Source: Clostridium sp. 12(A)
GTDB lineage: Bacteria; Bacillota; Clostridia; Lachnospirales; Lachnospiraceae
Direction of reading: 5' to 3'
Length of the DNA stretch: 64,000 bases
Assembly (NCBI GenBank): GCA_000526575.1
Contig: JAGI01000001.1
Span: 62,001-126,000, forward strand
Below are positions 44,222 to 54,876 of this stretch, piece by piece. Numbering within the stretch: the stretch's first letter is position 1; every line of letters begins with the position of its first letter. The notes below the pieces were generated by a model. It was not told where the DNA came from. It saw nothing but the letters and a program-made list of their open reading frames with translations, and ran no database searches. Position numbers and translations under genes: made by a program.

Positions 44222-44668
44222 ATGACTAGAGATGTCCTTATCAGCATCAGCGGGATACAAATTGCAGAGGAAGACAATAATACGGTTGAGATGATTACTT
44301 CTGGAGATTATTTTCTTAAAAATGGAAACCATTACGTTTTATACGATGAGATACAGGAAGGCTTTGAAGGAGTCATTAAAAACACCATAAAAGTCAGTCC
44401 ATCAGGCCTTGATATTATAAAACGGGGCAGCTCCAGTGTTCATATGACATTTGAAAAAAACAAGAAAAATATTGCATGCTACGCAACACCTTATGGAGAA
44501 CTCATGATTGGGATAAGCACCAACGACATCCAGGTCATAGAAGAGGAAGACCGGTTAAGAGTTCATGTAGCTTATTCTCTGGATATTAATTATCAGCACA
44601 TTTCAGAATGCGACATTGATCTTGATATTCATTCCAAAGCCACTGCTGACATACGCTTATTAAATTAG
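44222..44668 (+). CDS. DUF1934 family beta-barrel protein (YwiB-like)
   Basis: A 148-aa cytoplasmic protein, mostly beta-strand, resembling the calycin-like YwiB family: the ISISGIQ start, YVLYDEIQEG, IKVSPSGLDIIKRG and the terminal YSLDIN segment fit. Function unknown. Eleven bp after murI with AAAGGAG, ending at a strong terminator, so it is the last gene of the wall-precursor operon. Confidence 0.82.
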   Translation: MTRDVLISISGIQIAEEDNNTVEMITSGDYFLKNGNHYVLYDEIQEGFEGVIKNTIKVSPSGLDIIKRGSSSVHMTFEKNKKNIACYATPYGELMIGISTNDIQVIEEEDRLRVHVAYSLDINYQHISECDIDLDIHSKATADIRLLN

Positions 44669-44672
44669 AAGA

Positions 44673-44734
44673 AACACATAAAAAAAGATAGGCCCGGATC
44701 ATTTCTGTACCGGAGCCTATCTTTTTTATGTGTT
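44673..44734. terminator. Long bidirectional terminator
   Basis: AACACATAAAAAAAGATAGG pairs over about 20 bp with its complement ending at 44734, with CCGG/CCGG inside. A/T-rich arms give T-tracts on both strands; it serves the ywiB-like gene and the convergent sod gene. Confidence 0.9.
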
Positions 44735-44788
44735 ATATGCTATTTTTGGAGGAGTACTTTTTGAGATTATTGGTATTGAGTCTATTTT

Positions 44789-45409
44789 TTAACCTTTTAA
44801 TACGTTAGCGTAATTGGCGGCAACTGCATTCCAGTCAACGACTTCAAAGAATGCCTTAATATAATCTGCTCTTAGGTTCTTATACTTTAAGTAATAAGCA
44901 TGTTCCCAAACGTCAATGCCAAGGATTGGAACGTGTCCATTTCCTTCCATAAGCGGATTGTCCTGATTTGGACTGGAGGATAGAATCAGCTTTCCGTTTC
45001 TGTCACTTGAGAGCCATCCCCAGCCGGATCCAAACTGTCCGGCAGCCAGGCCGCTTAATTTATCTTTAAAATCTGAAAAGCTTCCGAATGCCTGATTAAG
45101 GGCTGCCTTTAAATCTCCTTCCGGTTCGCCGCCACCGTTGGGGCTCATAGTTCCGAAATAAAGATTATGGTTATAAAAACCTCCGCCGTTGTTTCGAATG
45201 GCTTTTCTTAGGGCTTCATCAGAAATCTTATCAAGGGAAGATAGGAGGAGAGAGATATCCTTATCTGCCACTCCAGCTTTTTGAGCTGCATCGTTTAGAT
45301 TTTTTGTGTAAGCTGCATGATGTTTGGAATAATGAGTTTCCATTGTAAGAGCATCGATATGAGGTTCTAAAGCGTCGTACGCATAAGGTAATTGAATTTG
45401 ATTAAACAT
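44789..45409 (-). CDS. Superoxide dismutase (Fe/Mn family)
   Basis: About 206 aa; the start is the ATG at 45409 (MFNQIQLPYAYDALEP) with AAAGGAGAAC upstream, rejecting a 12-residue longer frame. Metal ligands: His in ETHYSKHHAAY, His in GGGFYNHNLYF, Asp and His in GIDVWEHAYYLKYKN. GSGWGWLS and QDNPLM are also typical. Fe versus Mn cannot be decided safely. Monocistronic with a near-perfect promoter and an operator-like palindrome in the leader. Confidence 0.95.
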   Translation of the reverse strand: MFNQIQLPYAYDALEPHIDALTMETHYSKHHAAYTKNLNDAAQKAGVADKDISLLLSSLDKISDEALRKAIRNNGGGFYNHNLYFGTMSPNGGGEPEGDLKAALNQAFGSFSDFKDKLSGLAAGQFGSGWGWLSSDRNGKLILSSSPNQDNPLMEGNGHVPILGIDVWEHAYYLKYKNLRADYIKAFFEVVDWNAVAANYANVLKG

Positions 45410-45465
45410 AATAGTTCTCCTTTCGATTCCATCATTTATTTTCAAATGTCAGTATTTATTATTTG

Positions 45466-45481
45466 GTTAGTCATTGCTAAC
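45466..45481. promoter_or_regulatory. Palindrome in the sod leader
   Basis: GTTAG-tcattg-CTAAC lies about 8-23 bp downstream of the predicted sod transcription start. It resembles half-sites of DtxR/IdeR-type metal regulators, a plausible control for superoxide dismutase (inference). Confidence 0.45.
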
Positions 45482-45495
45482 TTGTTTGTAGCTTC

Positions 45496-45523
45496 ATTAT
45501 ATCATGAATTCAAGCGTTGTCAA
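45496..45523 (-). promoter_or_regulatory. Promoter of sod
   Basis: On the minus strand TTGACA (45523-45518), 16-bp spacer, TATAAT (45501-45496); both boxes perfect. Confidence 0.85.
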
Positions 45524-45568
45524 GATGATTTTTCAGACTTTTTAAAAGTTTATTGTATATAAGCGCAC

Positions 45569-45609
45569 AAAAAATGCCCAGGTGCGAAGTTGTTCGCAAC
45601 CTGGGCATT
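45569..45609 (-). terminator. Intrinsic terminator after the membrane-protein gene
   Basis: On the minus strand ATGCCCAGGT pairs with ACCTGGGCAT, followed by TTTTTTGT. Confidence 0.9.
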
Positions 45610-45640
45610 CGCCACAGAACATTCCGGTGATGGATATCAC

Positions 45641-46093
45641 TTACTTTTTGTCGTTCTTTTTAAACTTGTCCCAAAATGACTTCTTCTTTGGAGCTGGAGG
45701 AACTGCTTTACCTCTAAGGCTCTTGATCTCGGTTATGTAAATACCGCTTATCACAACCTTTGCTTCTGTCTTAATGGGAAGGACTTCGAAAACCTTGGCA
45801 TCTGCAATCAGCGTCATTACCTTTGGTCCGATCTTTGCCTTTACAATGGGCAGCTTTGTTCTGCGCATATACTTTGGTGTTTGCTCGTACACAATCTTAG
45901 GAAGGCCGGCGTCTTTTAGCTTCATCTTCTTCTTATCAATAACCAGCATGTTAACGGTCTGTGCCGCAGCTTCTAACGCCTGCTGCTGTTCCACCTGACG
46001 CTTCTCCAGCTTCTTACCGAGAAAATAAAGGACTGCCAATGCCACAACTACGATGAAAAGAATCACGATTAATACGTTTAAAAATGTGCTCAC
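45641..46093 (-). CDS. Single-span membrane protein of unknown function
   Basis: About 150 aa. The start is taken as GTG at 46093 (MSTFLNVLIVILF) because GGAGG sits 9 bp upstream; the longer TTG frame would place that site inside the gene. One span (about 4-25), a short Gln/Glu coil, then a basic domain with KIGPKVMTLIADAKVFEVLP and a Lys-rich tail (PPAPKKKSFWDKFKKNDKK). No family recognised. Divergent from rpoB, whose promoter is about 20-60 bp away from its own. Confidence 0.68.
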   Translation of the reverse strand: MSTFLNVLIVILFIVVVALAVLYFLGKKLEKRQVEQQQALEAAAQTVNMLVIDKKKMKLKDAGLPKIVYEQTPKYMRRTKLPIVKAKIGPKVMTLIADAKVFEVLPIKTEAKVVISGIYITEIKSLRGKAVPPAPKKKSFWDKFKKNDKK

Positions 46094-46141
46094 CGGGAAT
46101 ACCTCCAATAGTTCTTTTTGTAAATTGGGCCTATCTGTAAT

Positions 46142-46170
46142 AGTATATCACGTTTTCTTGGAAAATACAA
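46142..46170 (-). promoter_or_regulatory. Promoter of the membrane-protein gene
   Basis: On the minus strand TTGTAT (46170-46165), 17-bp spacer, TGA-extended TATACT (46147-46142). Divergent from and 11 bp away from the rpoB -35. Confidence 0.6.
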
Positions 46171-46181
46171 GTAAAAAATGC

Positions 46182-46210
46182 TTGACACCTTGACAACGCT
46201 ATGATATTAT
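46182..46210 (+). promoter_or_regulatory. rpoB: Promoter of rpoBC
   Basis: TTGACA (46182-46187), 17-bp spacer, TATTAT (46205-46210), giving a leader of about 85 nt before the rpoB ATG. Confidence 0.85.
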
Positions 46211-46300
46211 GGAATGTGCACTATTGTGGCTTTGTGTGCCTTGTAGGGACATTTATGCCCAAACAGAATCAATTAGAAAGAAAACAGGGGTGAAACGTCA

Positions 46301-49300
46301 ATGGAGAAAAGCAGAATGCGTCCGGTCCCAGCCGGTAAGAGCCTGAGAATGAGTTTCTCAAGACAAAAAGAAGTGCTTGAGATGCCAAACCTGATCGAGA
46401 TTCAAAAGAATTCCTATCAGTGGTTCCTTGATGAAGGATTGAAGGAAGTCTTTGAAGACATCTCTCCGATTGCAGACTTTGCAGGACACTTAAGTCTTGA
46501 ATTTGTCGACTTTACATTATGTAAGGACGATATCAAGTACACAATAGAAGAATGCAAGGAAAGAGATGCAACCTATGCGGCTCCTTTAAAGGTAAAGGTA
46601 AGACTTTGCAATAAAGATAAAGATGAAATTAATGAACACGAGATCTTCATGGGTGATCTTCCACTTATGACAGATACTGGTTCCTTTGTAATTAACGGTG
46701 CCGAGCGAGTTATTGTAAGCCAGTTGGTACGTTCCCCAGGTATATATTATGGTATCGAACACGACAAGGTTGGTAAGGAACTTTATGCCTGTACGGTAAT
46801 TCCTAACCGTGGAGCATGGCTGGAGTATGAGACTGACTCCAACGACATCTTCTACGTACGAGTAGACAGAACCAGAAAGGTTCCAGTCACCGTACTGATC
46901 CGTGCACTTGGTTTTGGTACCAATGCAGAGATCATTGAACTGTTCGGTGAAGAGCCAAAATTATTAGCCAGCTTTGGTAAAGACACTTCTGATAATTACC
47001 AGGATGGCTTATTGGAGTTATATAAGAAGATCCGCCCAGGTGAACCTTTATCTGTTGATAGTGCTGAAAGTTTGTTAAATAGTATGTTCTTTGACCCAAG
47101 AAGATATGATCTTGCAAAGGTCGGAAGATATAAATTCAATAAGAAGCTTCATTTTAAAAACCGTATTACAGGTCATGATCTGGCTGAGGATGTAATTGAC
47201 ACCGTAACTGGTGAAATCCTCGCACAGGCTGGAACCACAGTAGACAAGCAGCTTGCTGAAAGGATACAGAATGCAGCTGTTCCTTTTGTGTGGCTGGAAG
47301 GTGTGGAGCGCAAACAGAAAGTACTTTCTAACTTAATGGTAGATTTATCTGCACATGTTAGTTTTGATCCGAAGGAAGCAGGCGTTACAGAATTAGTATT
47401 CTATCCTGCCCTTGAAAAAATTCTGGCAGAAGTTGGCAGTGACGATGAAGAGGCTCTTAAAAAAGCCATTCACAGAAACTTAAATGAACTGGTTCCAAAG
47501 CATATTACGAAAGAAGATATCTTAGCTTCCATAAATTATAATATGCATCTGGAAGAAGAAGTGGGTACAGCAGATGATATTGACCACTTAGGAAACCGTA
47601 GAATCCGTGCGGTTGGCGAGCTTCTTCAGAATCAGTACCGTATCGGTCTTTCCAGAATGGAGAGAGTGGTACGTGAAAGAATGACCACTCAGGACATGGA
47701 TGGCATTACACCACAGTCCCTGATCAATATTAAGCCTGTTACTGCTGCAGTTAAGGAATTCTTCGGAAGTTCCCAGTTATCCCAGTTTATGGATCAGAAT
47801 AACCCACTTGCAGAATTAACACATAAAAGACGTCTGTCTGCCTTAGGACCTGGTGGTCTTTCCAGAGACCGTGCCGGATTCGAGGTTCGAGACGTTCACT
47901 ATACCCATTACGGCCGTATGTGTCCGATCGAGACACCTGAAGGTCCTAACATCGGTCTGATCAACTCCCTTGCTACCTATGCAAGAGTAAACCAGTATGG
48001 ATTCGTAGAGGCTCCATACCGTGTGGTAGATAAGACAGATGCTCAGAATCCAATTGTTACCGATGAAGTAGTTTATCTTACCGCTGATGAGGAAGATAAC
48101 TTCGTAGTAGCTCAGGCGAATGAGCCGCTCGATGACGAAGGTCATTTTATTCATAAGAACATTTCCGGACGTTACCGCGAGGAGACATCTGAGTTCCAGA
48201 GAAAGAACATTGACTTAATGGACGTTTCTCCTAAGATGGTATTCTCTGTAGCGACAGCCATGATTCCTTTCCTTGAGAACGACGATGCGAACCGTGCCCT
48301 CATGGGATCAAACATGCAGCGTCAGGCCGTGCCGCTTTTAACCACCGATGCTCCTGCAGTAGGAACTGGTATGGAAGCAAAGGCAGCTGTTGACTCCGGT
48401 GTTTGTGTAGTTGCAAGAAACTCTGGTGTGGTTGAACGGTCTGCTTCCAATGAGATCATCATCCGCAGAGATTCTGACGGCGGCAAGGATGTTTACCGCC
48501 TGACTAAGTTTAAGAGAAGCAACCAGTCCAACTGTTACAACCAGAAGCCAATCGTATTTAAGAACAACCACGTGGTAAAAGGCGAAGTTATTGCTGACGG
48601 ACCTTCTACCCAGAATGGTGAAATCGCTCTCGGTAAGAATCCTTTGATCGGATTCATGACCTGGGAAGGTTACAACTACGAGGATGCGGTTCTCTTAAGT
48701 GAGAGACTGGTACAGGAAGACGTTTATACCTCTGTACACATCGAGGAATATGAGGCAGAAGCCCGTGATACCAAGTTAGGACCGGAAGAAATCACCCGTG
48801 ACGTTCCTGGTGTCGGCGAGGACGCTTTAAAAGACCTTGATGAGAGAGGAATTATCCGTATCGGTGCAGAAGTCCGTGCCGGAGATATCCTGGTAGGTAA
48901 GGTAACTCCAAAGGGAGAGACTGAGCTGACTGCAGAAGAAAGACTGCTTCGTGCCATCTTTGGTGAGAAGGCAAGAGAAGTTCGTGATACCTCCTTAAAA
49001 GTACCTCACGGTGCTTACGGTATCATTGTTGATGCAAAAGTATTTACAAGAGAAAACGGCGACGAGCTGTCTCCTGGTGTGAATGAGACTGTCCGCATCT
49101 ACATTGCTCAGAAGAGAAAAATCTCTGTGGGCGATAAGATGGCTGGACGTCATGGTAACAAGGGTGTTGTTTCCCGCGTGCTTCCAGTAGAAGATATGCC
49201 GTTCCTTCCTAACGGCCGTCCTCTTGATATCGTATTAAACCCTCTGGGCGTTCCTTCCCGTATGAACATCGGGCAGGTACTTGAGATCCATTTAAGCCTT

Positions 49301-50167
49301 GCTGCAAGAGCTTTGGGCTTCAATGTTTCCACCCCGGTATTTGACGGTGCAAACGAGAACGACATTATGGATACCCTGGATGTGGCTAATGATTATGTAA
49401 ATATGAGCTGGTCAGATTTCCAGGATAAATATAAAGACACATTAAAGCCTGACGTAATTGAATATCTTGGTGATCACCTGGATCACAGAGAATTATGGAA
49501 GGGTGTTCCGATTAACCGCGATGGAAAAGTACGTCTCCGTGACGGACGTACCGGAGAATACTTTGACAGTGCTGTTACCATCGGACACATGCACTACTTG
49601 AAGCTTCACCATCTGGTAGACGATAAGATCCATGCCCGTTCAACAGGACCATACTCTCTGGTTACCCAGCAGCCTCTCGGCGGTAAAGCCCAGTTCGGCG
49701 GACAGCGTTTCGGAGAGATGGAGGTTTGGGCTCTTGAGGCATACGGTGCATCTTATACACTTCAGGAGATCATGACTGTGAAATCCGATGATGTAGTAGG
49801 CCGTGTTAAGACTTACGAAGCCATTATTAAGGGTGAGAACATCCCTGAGCCTGGTATTCCGGAATCCTTCAAGGTATTGTTAAAAGAGCTTCAGTCACTG
49901 GCACTGGATGTAAGAGTGCTGCGTGATGACAATACTGAAGTTCAGATTGCTGAAAGCACAGACTACGAAGAGACGGATTTAAGATCCATTATTGAAGGTG
50001 ACAGACATTATCGTGATGAGGAGTCCTTTGGTGACTACGGTTATCAGAAGCAGGAATTTAAGGATAATGAACTGGTTGCTGTCAGTGAAGAAGAGGAGAC
50101 TGAAGAGGTCGACGATTCGTTTGAGGATTTCGATGACGTAGATATTGAAGATTCAGACGAAGAATAA
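46301..50167 (+). CDS. rpoB: RNA polymerase beta subunit
   Basis: A 1288-aa catalytic subunit. The rifampicin-pocket cluster (about residues 488-518) reads [20 protein letters not shown] then [14 protein letters not shown], with the Asp, His and Ser positions of sensitive enzymes unchanged. [12 protein letters not shown] and [14 protein letters not shown] are present. Starts after CAGGGGTGAAACG. The last 40 residues are very acidic ([19 protein letters not shown]). No rplKAJL genes precede it; instead it has its own promoter facing a membrane-protein gene. Confidence 0.99.
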   Translation: MEKSRMRPVPAGKSLRMSFSRQKEVLEMPNLIEIQKNSYQWFLDEGLKEVFEDISPIADFAGHLSLEFVDFTLCKDDIKYTIEECKERDATYAAPLKVKVRLCNKDKDEINEHEIFMGDLPLMTDTGSFVINGAERVIVSQLVRSPGIYYGIEHDKVGKELYACTVIPNRGAWLEYETDSNDIFYVRVDRTRKVPVTVLIRALGFGTNAEIIELFGEEPKLLASFGKDTSDNYQDGLLELYKKIRPGEPLSVDSAESLLNSMFFDPRRYDLAKVGRYKFNKKLHFKNRITGHDLAEDVIDTVTGEILAQAGTTVDKQLAERIQNAAVPFVWLEGVERKQKVLSNLMVDLSAHVSFDPKEAGVTELVFYPALEKILAEVGSDDEEALKKAIHRNLNELVPKHITKEDILASINYNMHLEEEVGTADDIDHLGNRRIRAVGELLQNQYRIGLSRMERVVRERMTTQDMDGITPQSLINIKPVTAAVKEFFGSSQLSQFMDQNNPLAELTHKRRLSALGPGGLSRDRAGFEVRDVHYTHYGRMCPIETPEGPNIGLINSLATYARVNQYGFVEAPYRVVDKTDAQNPIVTDEVVYLTADEEDNFVVAQANEPLDDEGHFIHKNISGRYREETSEFQRKNIDLMDVSPKMVFSVATAMIPFLENDDANRALMGSNMQRQAVPLLTTDAPAVGTGMEAKAAVDSGVCVVARNSGVVERSASNEIIIRRDSDGGKDVYRLTKFKRSNQSNCYNQKPIVFKNNHVVKGEVIADGPSTQNGEIALGKNPLIGFMTWEGYNYEDAVLLSERLVQEDVYTSVHIEEYEAEARDTKLGPEEITRDVPGVGEDALKDLDERGIIRIGAEVRAGDILVGKVTPKGETELTAEERLLRAIFGEKAREVRDTSLKVPHGAYGIIVDAKVFTRENGDELSPGVNETVRIYIAQKRKISVGDKMAGRHGNKGVVSRVLPVEDMPFLPNGRPLDIVLNPLGVPSRMNIGQVLEIHLSLAARALGFNVSTPVFDGANENDIMDTLDVANDYVNMSWSDFQDKYKDTLKPDVIEYLGDHLDHRELWKGVPINRDGKVRLRDGRTGEYFDSAVTIGHMHYLKLHHLVDDKIHARSTGPYSLVTQQPLGGKAQFGGQRFGEMEVWALEAYGASYTLQEIMTVKSDDVVGRVKTYEAIIKGENIPEPGIPESFKVLLKELQSLALDVRVLRDDNTEVQIAESTDYEETDLRSIIEGDRHYRDEESFGDYGYQKQEFKDNELVAVSEEEETEEVDDSFEDFDDVDIEDSDEE

Positions 50168-50185
50168 TAGAAGGGAGAACCGCTC

Positions 50186-53100
50186 ATGCCTGAAAACAAT
50201 GAAACTTACCACCCAATGACGTTTGACGCCATAAAAATCGGTCTGGCTTCTCCGGAAAAGATTCTGGATTGGTCCCACGGCGAGGTAAAAAAGCCGGAGA
50301 CCATCAACTACAGAACCTTAAAGCCGGAAAAGGACGGTTTGTTCTGTGAACGAATCTTTGGACCGAGCAAGGACTGGGAATGTCATTGCGGTAAATATAA
50401 AAAAATTCGGTATAAAGGCGTTATCTGCGACCGATGCGGCGTGGAAGTAACGAAAGCCAGCGTTCGTAGAGAGCGTATGGGCCATATCCAGCTTGCTGCC
50501 CCTGTTTCCCATATCTGGTATTTCAAGGGAATACCAAGCCGTATGGGTCTCATTCTGGACATTTCTCCAAGAACCTTAGAGAAGGTGCTCTATTTCGCAT
50601 CTTACGTGGTACTGGATGCCGGCAACACCGGTCTCCAGTATAAGCAGGTCTTGTCTGAGAAGGAATACCGTGAAGAGACAGAGAAATACGGCCATGGCGC
50701 ATTCCGTGTAGGAATGGGTGCAGAAGCCATTCTGGAACTGTTACGATCCATTGACCTTGAAAAAGACTCTGAGGAGCTGAAAAAAGGATTAAAGGAAGCT
50801 ACAGGACAGAAGCGTGCAAGAATTATCAAGCGTCTGGAAGTGGTAGAAGCCTTCAGAAACTCCGGCAACTTACCAGAGTGGATGATCATGACCGTGGTAC
50901 CGGTTATCCCACCGGATATCCGTCCGATGGTTCAGTTAGACGGTGGACGTTTTGCTACCTCTGACTTAAATGACCTTTACAGAAGAATCATCAACCGTAA
51001 CAACCGTCTTGCCCGTCTGTTAGAGCTTGGCGCTCCTGACATCATTGTTCGTAACGAAAAGCGTATGCTTCAGGAAGCCGTTGATGCCTTAATCGACAAC
51101 GGCAGAAGAGGAAGACCGGTAACCGGACCTGGAAACCGTGCATTAAAATCCCTCTCTGATATGTTAAAGGGTAAGCAGGGACGATTCCGTCAGAACCTAC
51201 TTGGAAAGCGTGTTGACTATTCCGGACGTTCTGTTATCGTCGTTGGTCCTGAACTTAAGATTTACCAGTGCGGTCTTCCAAAAGAGATGGCTATCGAGTT
51301 ATTCAAGCCTTTCGTTATGAAAGAGCTGGTTTCTAATGGAACTGCACATAATATAAAGAATGCAAAGAAGATGGTTGAGCGCCTTCAGACAGAAGTCTGG
51401 GACGTACTGGAAGATGTTATCAAAGAGCATCCGGTTATGTTAAACCGTGCGCCTACCCTTCATAGACTGGGTATCCAGGCTTTCGAGCCAATCCTCGTCG
51501 AAGGTAAGGCAATCAAGCTTCATCCACTGGTATGTACCGCGTTTAACGCCGACTTCGACGGTGACCAGATGGCGGTTCATCTGCCACTTTCCGTAGAGGC
51601 TCAGGCAGAATGCCGTTTCCTTCTGTTATCACCAAACAACCTTCTTAAGCCTTCCGACGGTGGCCCTGTTGCCGTTCCGTCTCAGGATATGGTTCTTGGT
51701 ATCTACTACCTGACCCAGGAACGTCCTGGTGCAAAGGGAGAAGGAATGGTATTTAGAAGTGTTAACGAAGCCATTCTCGCTTACGAGAACCAGGCAGTTA
51801 CCCTTCATTCCAGAATCAAGGCAAGAGTTACAAAGAGAATGCCTGATGGTACCATGAAGAGCGGAGTGGTAGAATCCACCGTAGGACGTTTCATCTTCAA
51901 TGAGATCGTTCCTCAGGATCTTGGTTTCGTAGACCGTTCCATTCCAGGCAACGAGCTTTTAATGGAAGTCGATTTCCATGTAGGTAAGAAGCAGTGTAAG
52001 CAGATTCTTGAAAAGGTTATTAACGTTCACGGAGCTGTTCAGACTGCAGAGACCTTAGATGACATTAAAGCCATTGGTTATAGATATTCAACCAAAGCTG
52101 CCATGACGGTTTCCATTTCCGATATGACCGTGCCGGAAAGCAAGCCAAAGCTGATCGCAGAGGCTCAGGCAACGGTTGACCAGATTGCTAAAAACTTCCG
52201 CCGTGGTCTTATCACAGAGGAAGAGCGTTATAAAGAAGTTATTGACACCTGGAAGGTGACCGATGATCAGCTGACTCATGACCTGCTTACAGGGCTTGAT
52301 AAGTATAACAACATCTATATGATGGCGGACTCCGGAGCCCGAGGTTCTGATAAGCAGATCAAACAGCTTGCAGGTATGCGTGGACTTATGGCCGATACAA
52401 CTGGTCATACCATCGAACTTCCTATCAAGTCCAACTTCCGTGAGGGTCTTGACGTATTGGAGTACTTTATCTCCGCTCATGGAGCTCGTAAAGGACTTTC
52501 CGATACCGCTCTTCGTACCGCCGACTCTGGTTACTTGACCAGACGTCTGGTAGACGTATCTCAGGATATGATTATCCGTGAGATCGACTGCTGCGAAGGA
52601 AAAGACATTCCATTTATGGAGATCAAGGCGTTTACAGACGGCCAGGAAACCATTGAGGGCCTGGAAGAACGTATCACCGGAAGATTTATTGCAGAAACCA
52701 TTACAGATCCTGATACTGGTGAGGTCATTGTAAAAGAGAACCATATGTGTACTCCAAAACGTGCTTCCGCAGTTATGAAGGTGTTAGATAAGATGGGCCG
52801 TAATTCCATTAAGATCCGTAACGTCCTTACCTGCAAATCCCATCAGGGAGTTTGTGCAAAATGTTACGGAGCCAACATGGCTACTGGTCAGCCAGTGCAG
52901 GTTGGTGAAGCAGTCGGAATCATTGCAGCTCAGTCCATCGGTGAGCCTGGAACACAGCTTACCATGCGTACCTTCCATACCGGAGGTGTTGCGGGTGGCG
53001 ATATCACACAGGGTCTTCCCCGTGTCGAGGAGCTTTTTGAGGCAAGAAAGCCGAAAGGTCTTGCCATCATCGCTGAGTTCGGCGGAGTGGTTGCCATTAA

Positions 53101-53845
53101 GGATACCAAGAAAAAACGTGAGATTATCATTACCGAGAATGAAACCGGCAATTCCAAGACCTATCTGATTCCTTACGGTTCCAGAATCAAGGTTGCCGAC
53201 GGCCAGGTGCTTGAGGCTGGTGATGAGCTTACGGAAGGTAGTGTAAATCCACACGATATCTTAAAGATCAAAGGCGTTCGTGCCGTACAGGATTATATGA
53301 TCCAGGAGGTACAGCGTGTGTACCGTCTCCAGGGTGTAGAAATCAATGATAAGCACGTAGAGATGATCGTAAGACAGATGCTTAAAAAGATCAAAATCGA
53401 GGAGAGCGGAGACAGCGATGTCCTTCCAGGAACCTCTATGGACGTTCTTGATTATAATGACTTAAATGATGCACTCCTTGCAGAAGGCAAAGAGCCGGCA
53501 GATGGAAAGCAGGTTATGCTTGGTATTACCAAGGCATCTCTTGCTACGGATTCCTTCTTGTCAGCCGCTTCCTTCCAGGAGACCACAAAGGTTCTGACCG
53601 AAGCCGCTATTAACGGTAAGGTTGACCACTTGATCGGTCTTAAGGAAAACGTTATTATCGGTAAGCCGATTCCGGCTGGTACTGGTATGAAGCGTTACCG
53701 TACCATCAACTTAAGTACAGATGCGGAACTGGAAGAGGATGATGAGATTCTGTTATCAGAAGATGACGAGATCTTATTAACCGATGACCGTTTCGAAGAA
53801 GCAGATGAGATTTTATCCATCAGTGAAGACGATATAGAAGAGTAA
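50186..53845 (+). CDS. rpoC: RNA polymerase beta' subunit
   Basis: A 1219-aa subunit. The zinc ribbon C66-x-C68...C81-x2-C84, the active-site motif [12 protein letters not shown] (about residues 452-463) and the bridge/trigger region near [20 protein letters not shown] are all intact. Starts 18 bp after rpoB with AGGGAGA. The C-terminal tail is acidic and repetitive: [30 protein letters not shown] strong terminator closes the operon, so downstream sugar genes are separate. Confidence 0.99.
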   Translation: MPENNETYHPMTFDAIKIGLASPEKILDWSHGEVKKPETINYRTLKPEKDGLFCERIFGPSKDWECHCGKYKKIRYKGVICDRCGVEVTKASVRRERMGHIQLAAPVSHIWYFKGIPSRMGLILDISPRTLEKVLYFASYVVLDAGNTGLQYKQVLSEKEYREETEKYGHGAFRVGMGAEAILELLRSIDLEKDSEELKKGLKEATGQKRARIIKRLEVVEAFRNSGNLPEWMIMTVVPVIPPDIRPMVQLDGGRFATSDLNDLYRRIINRNNRLARLLELGAPDIIVRNEKRMLQEAVDALIDNGRRGRPVTGPGNRALKSLSDMLKGKQGRFRQNLLGKRVDYSGRSVIVVGPELKIYQCGLPKEMAIELFKPFVMKELVSNGTAHNIKNAKKMVERLQTEVWDVLEDVIKEHPVMLNRAPTLHRLGIQAFEPILVEGKAIKLHPLVCTAFNADFDGDQMAVHLPLSVEAQAECRFLLLSPNNLLKPSDGGPVAVPSQDMVLGIYYLTQERPGAKGEGMVFRSVNEAILAYENQAVTLHSRIKARVTKRMPDGTMKSGVVESTVGRFIFNEIVPQDLGFVDRSIPGNELLMEVDFHVGKKQCKQILEKVINVHGAVQTAETLDDIKAIGYRYSTKAAMTVSISDMTVPESKPKLIAEAQATVDQIAKNFRRGLITEEERYKEVIDTWKVTDDQLTHDLLTGLDKYNNIYMMADSGARGSDKQIKQLAGMRGLMADTTGHTIELPIKSNFREGLDVLEYFISAHGARKGLSDTALRTADSGYLTRRLVDVSQDMIIREIDCCEGKDIPFMEIKAFTDGQETIEGLEERITGRFIAETITDPDTGEVIVKENHMCTPKRASAVMKVLDKMGRNSIKIRNVLTCKSHQGVCAKCYGANMATGQPVQVGEAVGIIAAQSIGEPGTQLTMRTFHTGGVAGGDITQGLPRVEELFEARKPKGLAIIAEFGGVVAIKDTKKKREIIITENETGNSKTYLIPYGSRIKVADGQVLEAGDELTEGSVNPHDILKIKGVRAVQDYMIQEVQRVYRLQGVEINDKHVEMIVRQMLKKIKIEESGDSDVLPGTSMDVLDYNDLNDALLAEGKEPADGKQVMLGITKASLATDSFLSAASFQETTKVLTEAAINGKVDHLIGLKENVIIGKPIPAGTGMKRYRTINLSTDAELEEDDEILLSEDDEILLTDDRFEEADEILSISEDDIEE

Positions 53846-53852
53846 GAAGTGA

Positions 53853-53887
53853 AACGCCCTGACTGGCTTTGGCCGTCAGGGCGTTTT
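53853..53887 (+). terminator. Intrinsic terminator after rpoC
   Basis: AACGCCCTGAC pairs with GTCAGGGCGTT, 11 bp perfect, followed by TTTT. Confidence 0.93.
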
Positions 53888-53918
53888 TTGCGTATTCGGA
53901 GACTTCTTAGGAAAAGAC

Positions 53919-53934
53919 AATATTATGTAATATT
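53919..53934. promoter_or_regulatory. 16-bp palindrome upstream of the sugar-transport operon
   Basis: AATATTA-TG-TAATATT, perfect, centred about 50 bp upstream of the predicted transcription start. A likely binding site for the AraC regulator encoded at 59331 or for another control protein (inference). Confidence 0.45.
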
Positions 53935-53969
53935 TGCATAACAAAACTGGATTTTTACTCTTTTTTTAA

Positions 53970-53978
53970 TGCTATAAT
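53970..53978 (+). promoter_or_regulatory. Extended -10 promoter of the sugar operon
   Basis: TGC-TATAAT with no -35, typical of activator-dependent promoters; the leader would be only about 15 nt, with AAGGAGG directly after it. Confidence 0.65.
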
Positions 53979-54000
53979 CATAAAAAAGGAGGTAAAACCA

Positions 54001-54876
54001 ATGAGGAAGTTTGAGCGGAATGTGTTTCCTTATCTGCTGCTTGCTCCTACTTTAATCATATTTGGCCTGTTTCTATTCTTTCCAGCTGTAAATGGGCTAT
54101 GGATATCGTTGACAAAGTGGGATGGAGTAAATCCCCAGAAATTTGTGGGGATCAATAATTATATAAAGCTTTTTTCAGACCGGGGATTTTGGGATTCTTT
54201 TCTCCGCACGGTATTTTTTACTGCCGTCTCGGTTCCCCTGGTTTATGTTTCAGCCATGGGACTTGCCCTGCTGCTGACAGGTGCGCGAAAGGGGAATGAT
54301 TTTTTCCGGGCAGTCTTTTACTGGCCCACCATGATTTCCAGCATTATCGTGGGACTCACCTGGAGATTTCTTTTGGGGGAAGAATTTGGTGTCATCAATT
54401 ATCTTCTGACCGCCATGGGAAGATCACCGGTGAAATGGCTGACGGATCAGAATTATGCCATGGGAGTTGTGATCTTCGTCACCGCGTGGAGTATGTCAGG
54501 CTATTATATGGTCATGTTCATTTCCGGTATTAAGGCCATATCTGAGACTTATTATGAGGCTGCAAGAATTGATGGTGCCGGGTTCTTTCATCAGTTCCGC
54601 TATATTACACTGCCGCTTTTAAAGCCTACCAGTCTTTTGGTCCTTGTATTATCCACGGTTACTATTATCAAAACCTATCCATTGGTATATGCGCTGACTC
54701 AGGGCGGCCCGGCAGGGGCTACCAAGTTCATGGTACAGACCATACAGGAAACAGGATTTGAAAAAAATCAGATGGGCTACGCCAGTGCTATGACCATGAT
54801 ACTCTTTGTTCTGTTAGCCATGTTCATGGTGGTGCAATTTAAGGCAAATAAGGGAGGGGAGCAGGATGCAGACTAA
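54001..54876 (+). CDS. CUT1 sugar ABC transporter permease 1 (MalF/LplB-like)
   Basis: A 291-aa protein with six spans. YLLLAPTLIIFGLFLFFPAV opens it, and the EAA loop contacting the ATPase is YYEAARIDGAGFFHQFRYIT. LTQGGPAGATKF is also typical. Strong AAAGGAGG site. Overlaps permease 2 by 11 bp. No ATPase gene lies in the locus, so a shared MsmX-type ATPase encoded elsewhere is expected (family knowledge). Confidence 0.94.
   Translation: MRKFERNVFPYLLLAPTLIIFGLFLFFPAVNGLWISLTKWDGVNPQKFVGINNYIKLFSDRGFWDSFLRTVFFTAVSVPLVYVSAMGLALLLTGARKGNDFFRAVFYWPTMISSIIVGLTWRFLLGEEFGVINYLLTAMGRSPVKWLTDQNYAMGVVIFVTAWSMSGYYMVMFISGIKAISETYYEAARIDGAGFFHQFRYITLPLLKPTSLLVLVLSTVTIIKTYPLVYALTQGGPAGATKFMVQTIQETGFEKNQMGYASAMTMILFVLLAMFMVVQFKANKGGEQDAD

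Noticed and set aside
45641..46108. TTG start at 46108 for the membrane protein
   Set aside because: It overlaps the GGAGG that is well placed for the GTG at 46093.
52088..52744. A 218-codon open frame antisense to rpoC
   Set aside because: Lies wholly inside the conserved rpoC coding region, has no ribosome site or promoter, and its composition is a codon-use shadow.
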